From NCBI RefSeq assembly GCF_014905175.1, contig NC_057790.1:19680469-19744468 (forward strand): a stretch of DNA of 64,000 bases, in the 5' to 3' direction. Source of the DNA: Aphidius gifuensis (lineage: Eukaryota; Arthropoda; Insecta; Hymenoptera; Braconidae). Of this stretch, positions 1-12,730 are shown in pieces; position 1 is the first letter of the stretch, and each line of letters opens with the position of its first letter. The notes below the pieces were generated by a model. That model did not search any database, was not told where the DNA came from, and was given only the letters and a program-made list of their open reading frames with translations. The position numbers and the translations under genes were made by a program.

Positions 1-1067
1 TGAATATATTGGGTAATTTAATTTTAGCTATTGCACGATATTTTAATACAACTACGTGACTTGAATATTTTTCATTTAAAAATTTACAGTTGGTATATGT
101 ATAGAAGACAGACACAAAAAAAAAAGATAACCCAAAAAAAAAAAACGAAAATAAAAAAGTCTTAAGAAAACGAAAGAACACACACACAAGCACATATATA
201 GAATAAAAATTATATAAATCCAGACATTGCGCAAGTGGAGTAAATTGTGGTGATTGTTTTTTTGGTTCTGGTCTCGTGTGTATATCATAAGAAAATCGGG
301 CCCAAGGTTAGTCCCAAAAATACATACAATACGTGTTTTATGTCACATCGTGTATGTCAATAGAAATTTCATGAACAATTGGCCTAAAATAAACAAAATA
401 AATTTCTAAATAAAATATATAAATAACTGTTTTACTTGAATTATATTTTTAAATATTTAAAAAAAATAAAAGTGTTATTGTTAGAGAGAAAGAGAAAGAG
501 AGAATAAAATTATATTTACGAAATTTTTGATTTACAAATAAAATTCAAAAAGTATATAAATATTTATTCAAATATTTTTTGGTCTATTTGGAAATTTTAA
601 AAATACATTTAACACACAAAGATTAAATGATGGAAAATGGAACCGAGGTTGGCCCACCCGAAAACCCAAATACATATGTTAAATATGCTGCAACACTTGA
701 ATAAAAAAAAAAAAAATTATATATACTCTTATAAAATTTTAACAGTTTATTTAAAAAATTATTATTATCGTAATATATTTAATGAAAAAAAAAAAAAAAA
801 ACTTTCATTCAATAAAAAAATAATTAAATGCAAATATCAAGTATTTTGGAGAAATTTAGTTTGAAAAATTTAGAAAGTTGGAAGCTATTCAAAAAAGCAT
901 ATCGTGCAATAATTTTTCAGTTACATTTATTAAAACGGTTCTGAGATAAAAGGCCTATTTCAAATTTTTTTTATATATAAAAATTTTATAAAAATACTTT
1001 TTTTTTATTATGAATAAATCAGATTATATATTTTTAATTTAAATTTTCTTTTGAATTTTGTATTATG
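1..1067. other. A+T-rich non-coding DNA at window start
   Basis: No convincing coding sequence is seen. The stretch consists of A/T-rich DNA with homopolymer runs and a purine-rich AGAG tract near 484-504. Short open frames here are chance products of low-complexity sequence. The segment ends where the terminal inverted repeat of the element at 1068 begins. Confidence 0.6.
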
Positions 1068-1908
1068 CACGGAGAAAAATTTACATTTTTTTTTAATATA
1101 ATACCATAGCAATTTTTGCGTTGTGTTACAGTAAGCTGGAACCATAAGAGCATCATATTAAATTTTGAGATAGGCCATAGCAATTTTCATTGAAAAACGC
1201 CACTTATTGGCCGTACGACCTTTCGCGATGTACCATAGTTTGCGATGGCAAACGCAAATTTATGTTTATAAACGCTCGTAAAAATATTGTAAAAAGCCTA
1301 GGATTTGAACCCCATATAATCGGGATACAAATCCTACGAGTTATCCACGCGCCACGACAACGTATCTGTTGGAGATATTATTTGTTTTACATTAACAATT
1401 TGAAAATAAGCAAAGTCACGCCTGCGCAGTCGACTAAAAGTGGGGGCAGTTGACATTTCTGAGTCCTTCATCAATTTTGTATGGCCCATTGTATTTTAAA
1501 TATGTTGCTTTGTATTTGTTAGTGACACCTACAGGAAATAAGAAAAATTACTATGGTACATTGTAAATTTTCAGAGGATCATTTTAATCCTGTCCATAAC
1601 AACAACGTAAAATTTAGAAATAAACAAAGCAAAAAAAGAAAAAAATATTTTTTGCTATGGTGCAATGTAATTTTTAGACTGGATTATTTTAAATTTTAAA
1701 TTTGGTTTTTGTAAAAATTTCTTTATGCGTTGTAATTTTTTCATCGGGGAATTAAAAAAACATGACAAAATCGCTATGGTACATTTTAATTTTTCAAGAC
1801 TACAATTGTTTTTTTTCGTTGAAATGACAGTAAATTTTTTAATAATCATAATATGGTTCTATGGTAATGTGGCACCATAGTAATATTGAGTGAAAATTTT
1901 TCTCCGTG
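1068..1908. mobile_element. Non-autonomous TIR element (MITE-like), about 841 bp
   Basis: The two ends are inverted copies: the left end reads CACGGAGAAAAATTT, and the reverse complement of the right end reads the same 15 bases. Inside, the phrase ACCATAGCAATTTT near the left is mirrored by CTATGGTACATT-type phrases near 1552, 1654 and 1772, so the ends form a long imperfect inverted repeat. The middle (about 1190-1450) is less A+T-rich and has an 87-codon open frame that resembles no protein I recognise. No transposase is visible, so the element would need one in trans. Both outer flanks show TG next to the inverted repeat, but no longer target duplication is clear. The superfamily is unassigned. 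Confidence 0.7.
1300..1335 (-). repeat. Hairpin with tRNA-like B box inside the TIR element
   Basis: AGGATTTG at 1300-1307 pairs perfectly with CAAATCCT at 1328-1335, with an inner CCC/GGG pair. On the minus strand 1301-1311 reads GGTTCAAATCC, a good RNA polymerase III B box, and an A-box-like TGGCGCGTGGATA lies upstream on that strand. A full cloverleaf cannot be folded convincingly, so this may be a tRNA-derived relic or coincidence. Confidence 0.35.
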
Positions 1909-3303
1909 TGTACTTATATGAATTTATTAAAAATTGATTATGTGATAATTTAACGATATTCATATTAACTTATTACATATCATTAATCAATTGATTTAAA
2001 TTTTCAAGTATTATTTGTAAAATTATAATTTAAAAATGCTAAATTATTGGGTTAACCATTATTTTTTTATTAAACATATACAACTTGAATGAAATATATT
2101 TAAAAAATTAAAGATATATTATTGAATTTTCCAAAAAATTTAATAATAAATTTACGTATACCATTATTATCATTTAAATAATTTAAATACTAATTATCCT
2201 TGAAGGATTGAAAAATAAAATAATTATAAACAAATTGCCCAATTTATTTTTAAGAGTAAATATGTTTTTGATCATTTTTTTTTCGTAATTTTTTTTAAGG
2301 ATAATTATGTATACACACTTTGACTTTATGTGAATGGGTATATTAATTTGAAAGAGAACCGCGAGAATGATAAAATTGTTATTGAGGTGGGGAAATGAGG
2401 TGGTTTATATTTCGAAAAATAAAAGGTGCTTCTATGGCGAGTCAGATTAATTGAAAGAGTTCGCGTGTCGTGTCGTTGTCCGCTCTCGAGGTCTTTGCAC
2501 GAAATTCCAGAATCTTCGGCGCGTCAAAACAAGATATTTTTTTTAATCTTTTTTTTTTTTTTTTTTTATTATCATTTGTTATTTATAGGATCATTTAGTC
2601 ACGTACACATTATTACGTCTTGAGGAAAAAAAATAATTTTTAAAAATCATTATTATCAATATTAAATAAAATGAAAAAACAGTTTTTTACAAATAAAATT
2701 TTCATTATAAATTAAATGACAATTAGATTATAAAATTTACCAAAAAAAAAAAAAATCATATATTTTTATTATTATAAATTAATTATCAAGGGTTTTTTTT
2801 AAAACAATAAATTAATGAATTATTATTTAATCAAATAATTAATAAAATTTTTTAAAAACATTGATTATATTTTCCAAAACAAAAAAAAGCTCTATATACA
2901 ATTTACAATTAATTTTTAATAATATAAATAATGATAATTTATAATCATGTTGTTTACAAGTTTCGATGATTTTTTTTTACATCCTTGACCCCTCTCCCCA
3001 TTGAATCATCTCTTAAAAATAATTTTTAAAAAAATACATACCTGACAAAGTTGTTTACATGTTTCATCAATTTTACCTGTGTGAATACCCTTTTAATATA
3101 TATATTTTTTTTCCTTCTTTAATTTATCATTATTATATAAATAATTTTGTTTTTTTAAAAATAGCGATAAAAAGGTGGTCCTTTTTTAAACATATTCAAA
3201 AAAAAAAAAAAAAAAGCTTTTTTTTTCATCCAAATCGGCCTTGCGTTGATCAATGAACCTTATAATATTCTCTAATGCTATGAATTTGTTGTTTACTCCA
3301 GAA

Positions 3304-3316
3304 AGTTCTTTGACCT
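3304..3316. promoter_or_regulatory. EcR/USP-like IR-1 site (12/13)
   Basis: AGTTCTTTGACCT matches RGKTCANTGAMCY except for one core base. It sits in the module at 3249-3478. Confidence 0.45.
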
Positions 3317-3428
3317 TGTCTCATGGATGGTACGCGTGTGTATCCCTTTTACAATATATTATAAACTTTCCTCCCGTCCTCTGACTGAGTCACGCGTGAC
3401 CTTGTGTATTTTGTTTCACACGCATAAC

Positions 3429-3437
3429 CCAAGGTCG
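3429..3437 (+). promoter_or_regulatory. FTZ-F1-type binding site
   Basis: CCAAGGTCG fits the monomeric FTZ-F1/SF-1 consensus YCAAGGYCR exactly. FTZ-F1 is an ecdysone-cascade factor that controls steroidogenic genes in insects. Position beside IR-1-like sites raises the likelihood that it is functional, but a 9-base match alone is weak. Confidence 0.35.
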
Positions 3438-5201
3438 TTATGATGATGTACCGATCACTTATAAATTCTTGTCATTGACACGTGATTTTCCACTAAGGGA
3501 TAAATATTTTGACAAAAATAAATAAGGAAATATACATATAATATAACATCCATATTTGAGTTACAAATATTCACGTAGGCATATTTTTTCTTTTAATTAT
3601 CTTATTTTTTTTCTTTTGGACTATGATCGGTATCATTTTTATTTATTTATCTTTAACAATCGTTTTGCCCTTGACCATCAATTTTCAATTTTACATAAAT
3701 ATCTTTAAAAAGAAAAATAAAAGCTCATTTTCGATATATTTTTCTTTGATCAATTGAATATATAATTAATTAATAAATTAAAAAAATGGGGATGTAATTT
3801 CAATTGATATCTAAATTAAAGATTGAAAGTGTTGTTTTGATTTTTATTAAGTGTTGATGATGTTAGTGAGTGGTTTAGATGAGTGAAAGAGGGAGTGAGC
3901 TTTTGACGTAGGTAACAAGTAGTGGGAGGATTTCAAGAGGGCTACGACCCGTGTTTACTACCGTGTATATGAATAAAAATAAAAACGAAATATATATATA
4001 GGTATTTATAAATATACATATATATATACTGTGTATGGGTGTTTATAATATTAACTGAAAGTGACAGTGATCTCGTATCTGCAAATGCGTGACGCAATTA
4101 CGCCCACCTTTATCATTATATTCACTTATAATTACACAAATTATTAATACCATAAATAAACATAGAAAAATGAAAAATTTTAAAACAAATTATTACGTTT
4201 TTTTTTTTATTATTAACAAATATTCTCCTATTTTTTTTTTTTTTTTTTTTTACTAAGGGAATTTTTATTGTTAAATTCAAATTATTTATGTAAAATTAAT
4301 TTACAAATTTTACATACAATGATCTTGATATAATTTTTTTTTTTTAATGAATATCATATAACTGCGTATTATTAAAAAATAAAATGATAAAAAAATAAAA
4401 ATTAAAAATATCATTATGACTGCAGTGCTGATGGTTGACGTAACATAAAACGAATAGGATATATGTTAACTAATTCGTTTATGATAAAATCATTATGTAC
4501 TTTAATTTACATTAATTATTTAATGCTCATTTTTTATTTAATACAATGATCCTTGAGTTATTATTAAAAATTATCTGTTGATTTAATTGAATTTATTTCA
4601 TTTATCAATTAAAAATATTATACTTATAAATATTTTACAGTTTAAAAATAAATGAGACATATTTAGTTTCTACTAAAATAGCAATGTATATACGTTTTTT
4701 TTTTTTTTTTTAAATCGAAAGTAAACAATTACATTTTAATTAAAACATCGAAATACTTTTTTTTTAATAGTTTTTTTTTTTTTTTTTTTTTTTTTTAGGT
4801 AATTATGTTTAATTACACACTACGTTTGCAAAAAGATTAAAAAAAAAATAAACATTTATTTGTATATAGTAAAAATAAAACAGGTCGTCGTCATTTCTGA
4901 CGTTTACCGTGACTCTTCTGGGTACCGTGGTTTATACCACTTTTACTGCTCTCGGTGTCAGTCGAGCATTGACCGCTCACATTACTCGATCATTCCCCTT
5001 CTTAACCCTTGTCCTCTTTATTTTATTTTTCAAAAATTAAATTGATAATTAACAGCCAAAATATAAAATAATATATAAATAATACACTTACAGTGTGTAT
5101 AATTATATAAAAAAAAAAATTAAATTTCATAAAAAAATTATGGATAATTTAATTTTTAATATATTTTTAAATATAATATATTATATTTTAGATCGTTGAC
5201 A

Positions 5202-5214
5202 GCGTCAATGAACT
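5202..5214. promoter_or_regulatory. EcR/USP-like IR-1 site (12/13)
   Basis: GCGTCAATGAACT has one mismatch to RGKTCANTGAMCY. A weaker partner, GTATCAATGAACT (11/13), lies at 5566-5578. Confidence 0.45.
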
Positions 5215-6922
5215 GTTATCGATAAATATAAAATTTTTTAAAATTAGTTTTATGATAAGAATATTAAAAAAAAAAAAAAAATGATAACTAAACAGACATC
5301 AACAATTTTTCGAATTAAAAATTGATTTAGTTTTATAAAAAACAAGGTCTATAATAAAAAAAATTTTATTTTTAAAATTAATTAATTAATTTTAATTGAT
5401 TATATCAAGTTATATTGAACTTGCTTGATGGAAATATTTTATTTTTGTTATTTGAAGGTTGAATTGTAAAAATAAAATTAATAAAAATAATTAAACCACA
5501 ACAAGGTGGCAATGTCTGAATATGATTTAATTTTTGTTTATTGATCAGAAAATTTTTTCCTTTCAGTATCAATGAACTGAATTATTTTTGTGATAATACA
5601 AAAAAAAAAAAAAATAAATAATCAAACTGACATTTCAATAATATAATTAAATATTTTAATTAAAATTTTTTAATAACTTTTAAACTAATCATAAAACATA
5701 AATATTTTTCTATAAAATTTAATTACGATTGTCAATATTGTCACGGGTGCATTGGCCCCAAGTATATAATATCATTTGTCTCCATTTCACCGTCAACTAT
5801 ATCTTATTGCCTTTCCCTCGAGTTACATTATACTTTATTTATTTATTTATTTATTTTCAACATATACATAAATACAGGTATGAGATTACCACCTAATAGA
5901 TGCATTCCCAAATAGAGTACACACAATAAACGAGCCGTGACATAGCCAGTATAATAATAAACACCTGTGCTAAATCACCCAACATGATAAATATAAATAA
6001 ATATATATTTATTTATTAATAATTAAATTTTCATAAGCAATAAGTATATAGTAAAATATTCAATTATCGAATTTAAATGATTTTATAATTATTATATATA
6101 GAGGGATTTATAACTTTTCTGCATATATATATGCAAGATGTTGCACTTGGAATATTATAACAACGCAGTTAATACAAGGCAAAAAGGCAATTCATTCATG
6201 CGTAAATGTTTGATTAAATCATAAATTAATTTTTTTTTTTTTTAATATTCAATTATTCCTCTCTCTCTCTCTCTCTCAATTGCATAGAAATTTCCGAATA
6301 AATATAATCTCGTTACAATTGCGCAGTGATTGATCAACGAACCTTACTGAATTTTTGATGAAAAATAATTTAAAAAAAAAGCAATTTGACATAAAGGAAT
6401 TTAAAAAATATAAAATAGAAATAAAAAAAATTGTAAAAATGACATGAATTAATTAATTATAAGATCAGTTATAACCGGTTGAAAATGCGGACATTGCTGC
6501 GTAGTTTGTGTCATAGTTTTAGATGAATATATATATGGATGTTGGTAATATGTACCGGCCGTGAAGCGCGTGCCAATACTTATATTATACGAGACTATAA
6601 AGCGGTCCTAATTGAGCACCTGAAGAGTGAGGTAGGAATAAGATTATTATGATCACATATGTGTGCTGTATTCAAGTGACATAACCACAAGTAATTCCGT
6701 CCTCTCTCGCGCATATACACGTATTAATTTTTATTATAAACAATCATTCATTAATATTCTATATTATTATTTATCATTATATACTATTTATATATTAATT
6801 TAATTTTTTCTATTTATTCATTTAACTAAAATTTATAAATCATTTTTTTTTTTTTTTTTTTTTTTTCATTTATAAATATTAATTTTTTAAATAAACATAG
6901 AATCATTTTTTATTTATTTTAC

Positions 6923-6935
6923 TGGTCATTGACCT
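6923..6935. promoter_or_regulatory. EcR/USP-like IR-1 site (12/13)
   Basis: TGGTCATTGACCT contains GGTCA-T-TGACC, a perfect inverted repeat of the core half-site with one-base spacing. Only the outermost base departs from the consensus. Confidence 0.55.
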
Positions 6936-7230
6936 GTGATAGAATCGCTTTGAAAATATAACGTCATAATTATATGTGTATTTGATAAAAATTTAGTCTC
7001 TAAAATTCTATGATAATTTCAAGTAAATAGATAAAAAAAAAAAAAATAAAAAAATTACAATAATAAAATTAAATAATTTTTTTGACTAGATGTTTTAATT
7101 TACAAAAGAAGCCGAAAATAAAATTGTAATTTTTTTTTTTTTTTTTTCAAAACACTTGTGAGTTGATTATTATTCGTAAATTGATAAGATGAATGGTGAT
7201 ATATTCGGGCGAATATGACAAAGCTCAAAA

Positions 7231-7243
7231 GGGTCATTGAACT
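7231..7243. promoter_or_regulatory. EcR/USP-like IR-1 site (exact)
   Basis: GGGTCATTGAACT matches RGKTCANTGAMCY at all 13 positions. Confidence 0.6.
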
Positions 7244-7778
7244 GTTTATTCGTAAATGACCATTGACAGTAGGTAACTACAAAATAATAATACAACAAAA
7301 AATTGTCCTAATGTTTTTATCATTATAATAAAAAATAAAAAAATAAAAAAAAAATCATATACTTGTCTTTGGCGGTACATATATTAGTCAAATAAAAATA
7401 ATTTTTATTATTATTATCAATTAATTAATATATATATTTTTTGCTAATCCCAATTAATTATACTATAATTTTAATTACAATTATTATTATTATTAATAAT
7501 ATTATTATTTATTAAATTGAGTTGAATGACCGTAAATTGGTACATTGATAAATGTTGATATTTATCACTTCCTTGATATTGCAAATTGATTTTATTTTGT
7601 GGATGAGAAAGGAGGAAAGAGAGTACTCATTTCGGGGTGAGGATTGAGGAAGAAATTTTTTTTATTTTTTTTTGTTTTTAAAAGAGGGGATTTAAGTTAG
7701 GCCAACACTGGCACTCTTTGCCGACCTCTCTCTTTATAATATATATATATATATATATATATCATTGACTTTGCTTGC

Positions 7779-7791
7779 CGGTCATTGAACT
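7779..7791. promoter_or_regulatory. EcR/USP-like IR-1 site (12/13)
   Basis: CGGTCATTGAACT departs from the consensus only at its first base. A further TCATTGA core occurs at 7762-7768. Confidence 0.5.
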
Positions 7792-8347
7792 CATCGCTTG
7801 TTCGACTGGCCATATATATTTATTTATTTATTTCTTTGTACTTGTTGTGAGTGAGTTTGTATTGATAAAGAAAAAAAAAAAATCATAAAGGATATGCACC
7901 ACTTTTGTGCTCAATTTGTGTGACAATTGTCAGCCTCAAGGTAAGTCATCAATAAATTTTGTGGTTTATTGTGTCAATAAAATGTTTATAAATAAATTAA
8001 AAAATATATTCAGCAATAAATATAATTTGCATTCTAAGAATCATTATTGTAAAATTATTTATTTGTAAATATTAAAAAATTGCTGTGTTATTAATACATA
8101 ATTTGACATATTATTTATGTTTTTTAATTATTGCTGATTTATTTATTTAGTTTAATTTTTTATTTACGTCAATACATGCTCTGATTTACGAAATTTTAAA
8201 ATTTATTTCTCAGAATTTTACAGGTATATAATTTGACTAGATGTTTTTTTTGTTTTGCAATTGTTAAATTATTTATTATTTTTTTGAAGAATTATATTGT
8301 TATTTTGACATGTAAAATAACGTTGAATTTTTAAGCGAAAAAAAAAA

Positions 8348-8545
8348 ATGGGAAATATAATAATAAACGAATTGAGAAAAAAAAAAAAAAACTTAGCAAT
8401 AAAGAGAGGAATAAAATTTTGGCTGCAACAAGCTGAGGAGTTCGGTGACCCGTTGGCAGTGGTCAGTGATGGTAACGGGTGTATAACCGAACCAGCTCGT
8501 CCCAAGGGGGCCACATTGGGAAAAAAATTAAAAAAAAAAAAATAA
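8348..8545 (+). other. Coding-like island of unknown meaning
   Basis: Bases about 8400-8525 are much less A+T-rich than the flanks and stay open for 65 codons from an ATG, ending in a lysine run. The middle reads like ordinary protein (residues such as FWLQQAEEFGDPLAVV). No splice sites or family signature are seen. It may equally be a conserved regulatory island; I cannot assign a function. Confidence 0.2.
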
Positions 8546-11313
8546 TAAGAGCCTGTACATTGTACAACCAAACCCATTCTCCATCTCTTCCTTTATCTGT
8601 CCCTCTTCCCAAAGAAATATATTTTTTTTTAAATTAAAAAAAATTTTTTTTTTCAATAATCCAATCTCACAAAAGAAAATCATTCTCATAATTATTTGCA
8701 TTACTATTGTTTAATATTATTATTAAATAACCAATATATTTCAAATTTTAAAAATTAAAAAAAGCAAATATTTGTTCTTTGTTTTGTTAATTTATTTGTC
8801 AAATGATTTTATTAAATTTCGAATTTGCAAATAGAATATGTAATGCATACAACTTTTTACTTTGTCTACATATTCACAAAGACACAATTGTTGATTTATG
8901 AACATTGTGAAATTTGATCGTCTCGACTCAACTTTCATCCTCAATAAAATAAAATAAAAAAATCTTTTTTTTTTTGTTCTTCTTCTTCTTTTTTTTTTCT
9001 TTTATTATTTTTGGGCTTAGTGTCTAAACGTACGAAAAAAAAGGATTGTAAAAATTCCAAAATAAAAAAAAAAAAGAGGAAATGAGTGAGGGGCAGTTTC
9101 GGCACGACCCGATTTCTAACAAATGTCGAACGGTGTTAAATCCTTGGTAAAGAAATAACGGAGTTCCAAAAACCACTGGGCAACAGTGTGCCACCGTTAT
9201 TGGCCGTTAGAAACGAAACCTGTTGGAAAGCTCGAGTAACCCACGGACTTGATGTTTAACACGATTTGTATATGGTGATAAATATATATACATGTATAAA
9301 ATCCCGAAACGTAACTCCCACTATTTGTCTTGGTCAGTATTTAAAAAAAAAATCATAATTTGCAGATATTATTAAGAAAAAAGAAAGAAACAAAAAAAAG
9401 AAATCAAACACCTAATTAAATAAAGCCAACAAAAAAAAAAAATGAAGCTAATTAATTAATTTTCAATTAACAATTACAAATGTAAAATTTTACATGAATA
9501 AACCTTGATAAAAAAAAAAAAAAATTACCGGATAAATTTAATGACTTATATATAAAATATAATAATTAATAAAATTTAATGTCTATATTTATTAATAAAA
9601 TTTAACATTATTTAATTAATACTTAAAAAATATGACGAGGTCATTTCTTATCGATAAAACAATTAGTTCATGCATAATATTTGTCATAAATTAAACATTA
9701 CGAAAGATACAGTTCGTCATCGGAGAAATGTATTTTTTTTTTTATTATTTCTTTATAACTTTCTCATTATCTCTTTAATTCATGAATAATATTTTCACAT
9801 CATTTCTTTTCAAACTTAATATATTATTATTCATAGAATTATGAAAATAAAAAAAATAATATATTTAATTTTTATCTTAATCGTTTTCATTTCTTTTGAT
9901 ATTTAATTTTTTAAACATGTTTTATTGATGAAATTAATTTTCATCAAATTAAATATTTATATTATCAATGAAATTATATTACGTAAATGTGAAATTTATA
10001 AGCTAATTGATGATTTTTTTTTTTTTTCCAAATTAAAATTTTCAAAAATAAATAATTATCAAGCGTTTGAGATAAAAAAATTTCGGTGAAAATAATAATA
10101 TAAGGGTCATCATCATCTCATTAATCTCTTCAATTTTAAATAAACAATTTGCTCATCCTCTTTGGCCCCTTTTAAATTTTTTTCACTAATACATTTAAAT
10201 TAATATATTAACATGTGTTACTGTATAAGAGTAACTTCAAATTATTTTATTACTCAGCATATATATATGCAAAATTGAATCTCTACATTTTATCAGCTCG
10301 GCAAGATATAATATTAGACATTAAACGGATGCGCAAATTTGAAGCATTTATTCCATAAATTTTCAAAAAAAATCGAAAGATTTATCAGTTTATAAATATA
10401 ATCTAAAAATATATAAAATTATAAATACAATACCTGTTATTTATTTATAGCACAATTTAAAGCCATTTATATTCTAATTGTTGAAAAAAAAAAAAAAAAA
10501 AAAATTCTATTTTTAAAACTATGTTGTTTACATATACTGATTGAATAAAAAAATTTTCCTCCTCGAAACAGATAATCTAGTGATAAAAAATAAAATGAAA
10601 AAATATTTTTTAAAATAATAAACATGTGTGTGTGTATGCTAAAATATAATGAAAAATATAATGAGTCATTTTGATATAAAAAAAAAAAAAAAAACAATAA
10701 GATAAATTTGTAATGACAAAAATATGTGTTATAAATTTGTTATTTTGTTTTAAATTTGATTTATATATTGTACTTTGAGAGTATATATTTTAAATGGGTG
10801 CCATGTCCTCTTATCATCATCGTTACTCGTGTATTATTCAAGGCTGTATTAAACATTTTAATTACCATCAAGCACAGGTCAAATCGGTGATTTCTTAGAA
10901 TGAAATATATTTTTTCATATTTATTTTTACACACGTACTGTCTGCTGATTAATATATAATGACCAGGAAATTTTAAGAATAATATTTACTCATTTTGGAA
11001 TTTGACATTGTCAAGGAACCTTGCAAGATATTTTATTGTATATTTATTTAATTTTTTTTTAACATTGGAATCCGAGTTCAATAAACGCACGCGCAGATGA
11101 TTTTCATCTCTTTTTTTTTTATCATTCAAAAAATAAAATATAATAATAAATTTTTCTCAATCATTATTGATTTTAAAAGTTTGTTATCATATGTATTTAT
11201 TATTTTTCATATATATTTTTAATTAGAAAAAAAAATTAGTTTAATAAATTTTCATTTTTTCAATGAATTATAAATGTAAAAAAATATATAATTAATTTTT
11301 TTTTAATTTCATA

Positions 11314-11326
11314 AAGTCAATGAACT
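11314..11326. promoter_or_regulatory. EcR/USP-like IR-1 site (12/13)
   Basis: AAGTCAATGAACT has one mismatch to RGKTCANTGAMCY. It precedes a 15-base and a 19-base motif that also follow the 5202 site in the same order. Confidence 0.45.
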
Positions 11327-12534
11327 TTTTTTTGCTATTTATAAAATACTTTAAATTAATTTTGTTATATAAAAAAATATTATCTAAATATATTTCTAAT
11401 CCATATTAATTTAAATTGAATTAGTTTTATATAGAATGACATGATTTTTCAAATTTTATCAAAAACATATTAAATTTTGTTTTTAATCGTTTATCAAGTT
11501 TAAAACTGTCCGGAATGACCTGACAAAAACAGTTTATTTTTATGTAGACGAGATATTGTAAAAATAAAATAAAACAAAAACAATTAGAGAGAACAACAAC
11601 AAGGTAGCAATGTCCTCAGAGTAGATAAGTATAATTACATTTTAAATGAAGAAATATTATAACAACAAAAATATTTGTTTTATTTTTTTTTAAATTATAT
11701 TATTTTTTTTGGTGAATTATTTATTTAATAATAAATTATCGAGGTAATATTAAATTCATATATAAAAATTTTCCGGAAACTAATTACAACAAGTAATATT
11801 TGAATCACGTATAGATTTAAATCACTTGACTGTTGGAAGTTGTTATCAAATAAAAACAAGATTTGTCATCGATTTAAACTCATTGTTTTATTGAGTAAAT
11901 ATTCTAGATTATATTACTAATGTTATTAAAAAATTTCAATAATATTTTCATAAATAATACAACAAATTCCTTTTACAATACAAATTTTTTTAAACTATTT
12001 TTAAATAATCTTATCATCAATTACAACTACAATCTGTATAAACAAAGTTATTAAAACACTTGAAAAATTAAAATTAAATAACTTGATAAAACAAATAAAC
12101 AAATATATAATAAAAGTAATTTATTTTTATTTTAAAAAATTGAAAAATACAACAAGTAATAAAAAAAAAAATAAATAATTATGTAACATAAAGAAATTTA
12201 CGAAAATTTTGTTGCATAAAAAATCGTGTTACCACCCCCCATATATGGAAATCATTAAAAATAAATATCCAAAGAAATGGGTCATGCGTGGGCATATAAA
12301 TTCGTGGAAATTCATTAATTTGCCAAACCCAAAAAAAAAAAATAATATTAAGTCAATATAAATTAATGAAAAAAAGAAAAAAATATGTATTTCAATTTTC
12401 GCACTAATTTTTTCTTTATTTTATTTTTATTTTACTAATATATATTCCTTTCTTTATGAATAATTCTACTTTAAAAACCTCCCCCACCAAATTTTCTGCT
12501 TTTTTTTTTTTTCATTTCTTCTGCGGTGTTTCAG

Positions 12535-12730
12535 CCCCCCATTGAGTGGCACCAGCGACTCAGGTGCGAAACGGGGAGAAAGACACACACGCAGGTATGC
12601 CTTGGGTCGGCAGGGACGACTGTACGAGTTCATTGAACTCTCTCTTTTTTATTATTTTTTTTTTCTTTCACTCTCTTTCTCTCTCTCACACACTTTATCT
12701 CTCAGCATGGTTGACAGACACAAACTACAG
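12535..12730 (+). other. Two exon-like segments, possible 5' non-coding exons
   Basis: A pyrimidine tract ending in tttcag precedes 12535-12593, which ends at CAG|gtatgc. A second pyrimidine tract ending in tctcag precedes 12706-12730, which ends at CAG|gtatct. Both look like small exons on the CYP18A1 strand, about 1.9 kb upstream of its start codon. An exact palindromic IR-1 site lies between them. They could be alternative 5' exons of CYP18A1 or belong to a non-coding transcript. Confidence 0.3.
12627..12639. promoter_or_regulatory. EcR/USP-like IR-1 site (exact palindrome)
   Basis: AGTTCATTGAACT matches the consensus at all 13 positions. With one more base each side it is a 15-base perfect palindrome. 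It is the closest strong site upstream of CYP18A1. Confidence 0.6.

Larger units (their letters stand above)
3249..3478. promoter_or_regulatory. Candidate nuclear-receptor binding module
   Basis: Within 230 bp lie a TGATCAATGAACC half-match (3249-3261), a one-mismatch EcR/USP IR-1 site (3304-3316), an inverted repeat GAGTCA-cgcg-TGACCT (3387-3402), a perfect FTZ-F1-type site (3429-3437) and another TCATTGA core (3472-3478). The local base composition is less A+T-rich than its surroundings. Binding itself is inference. Confidence 0.45.

Noticed and set aside
1190..1453. 87-codon open frame inside the TIR element as a transposase fragment
   Set aside because: No DDE-type motif or other recognisable domain; the frame coincides with the inverted structure and tRNA-like hairpin.
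8461..8475. TGGTCAGTGATGG as a further EcR/USP site
   Set aside because: Only the left half-site fits (about 9/13); too weak to list.
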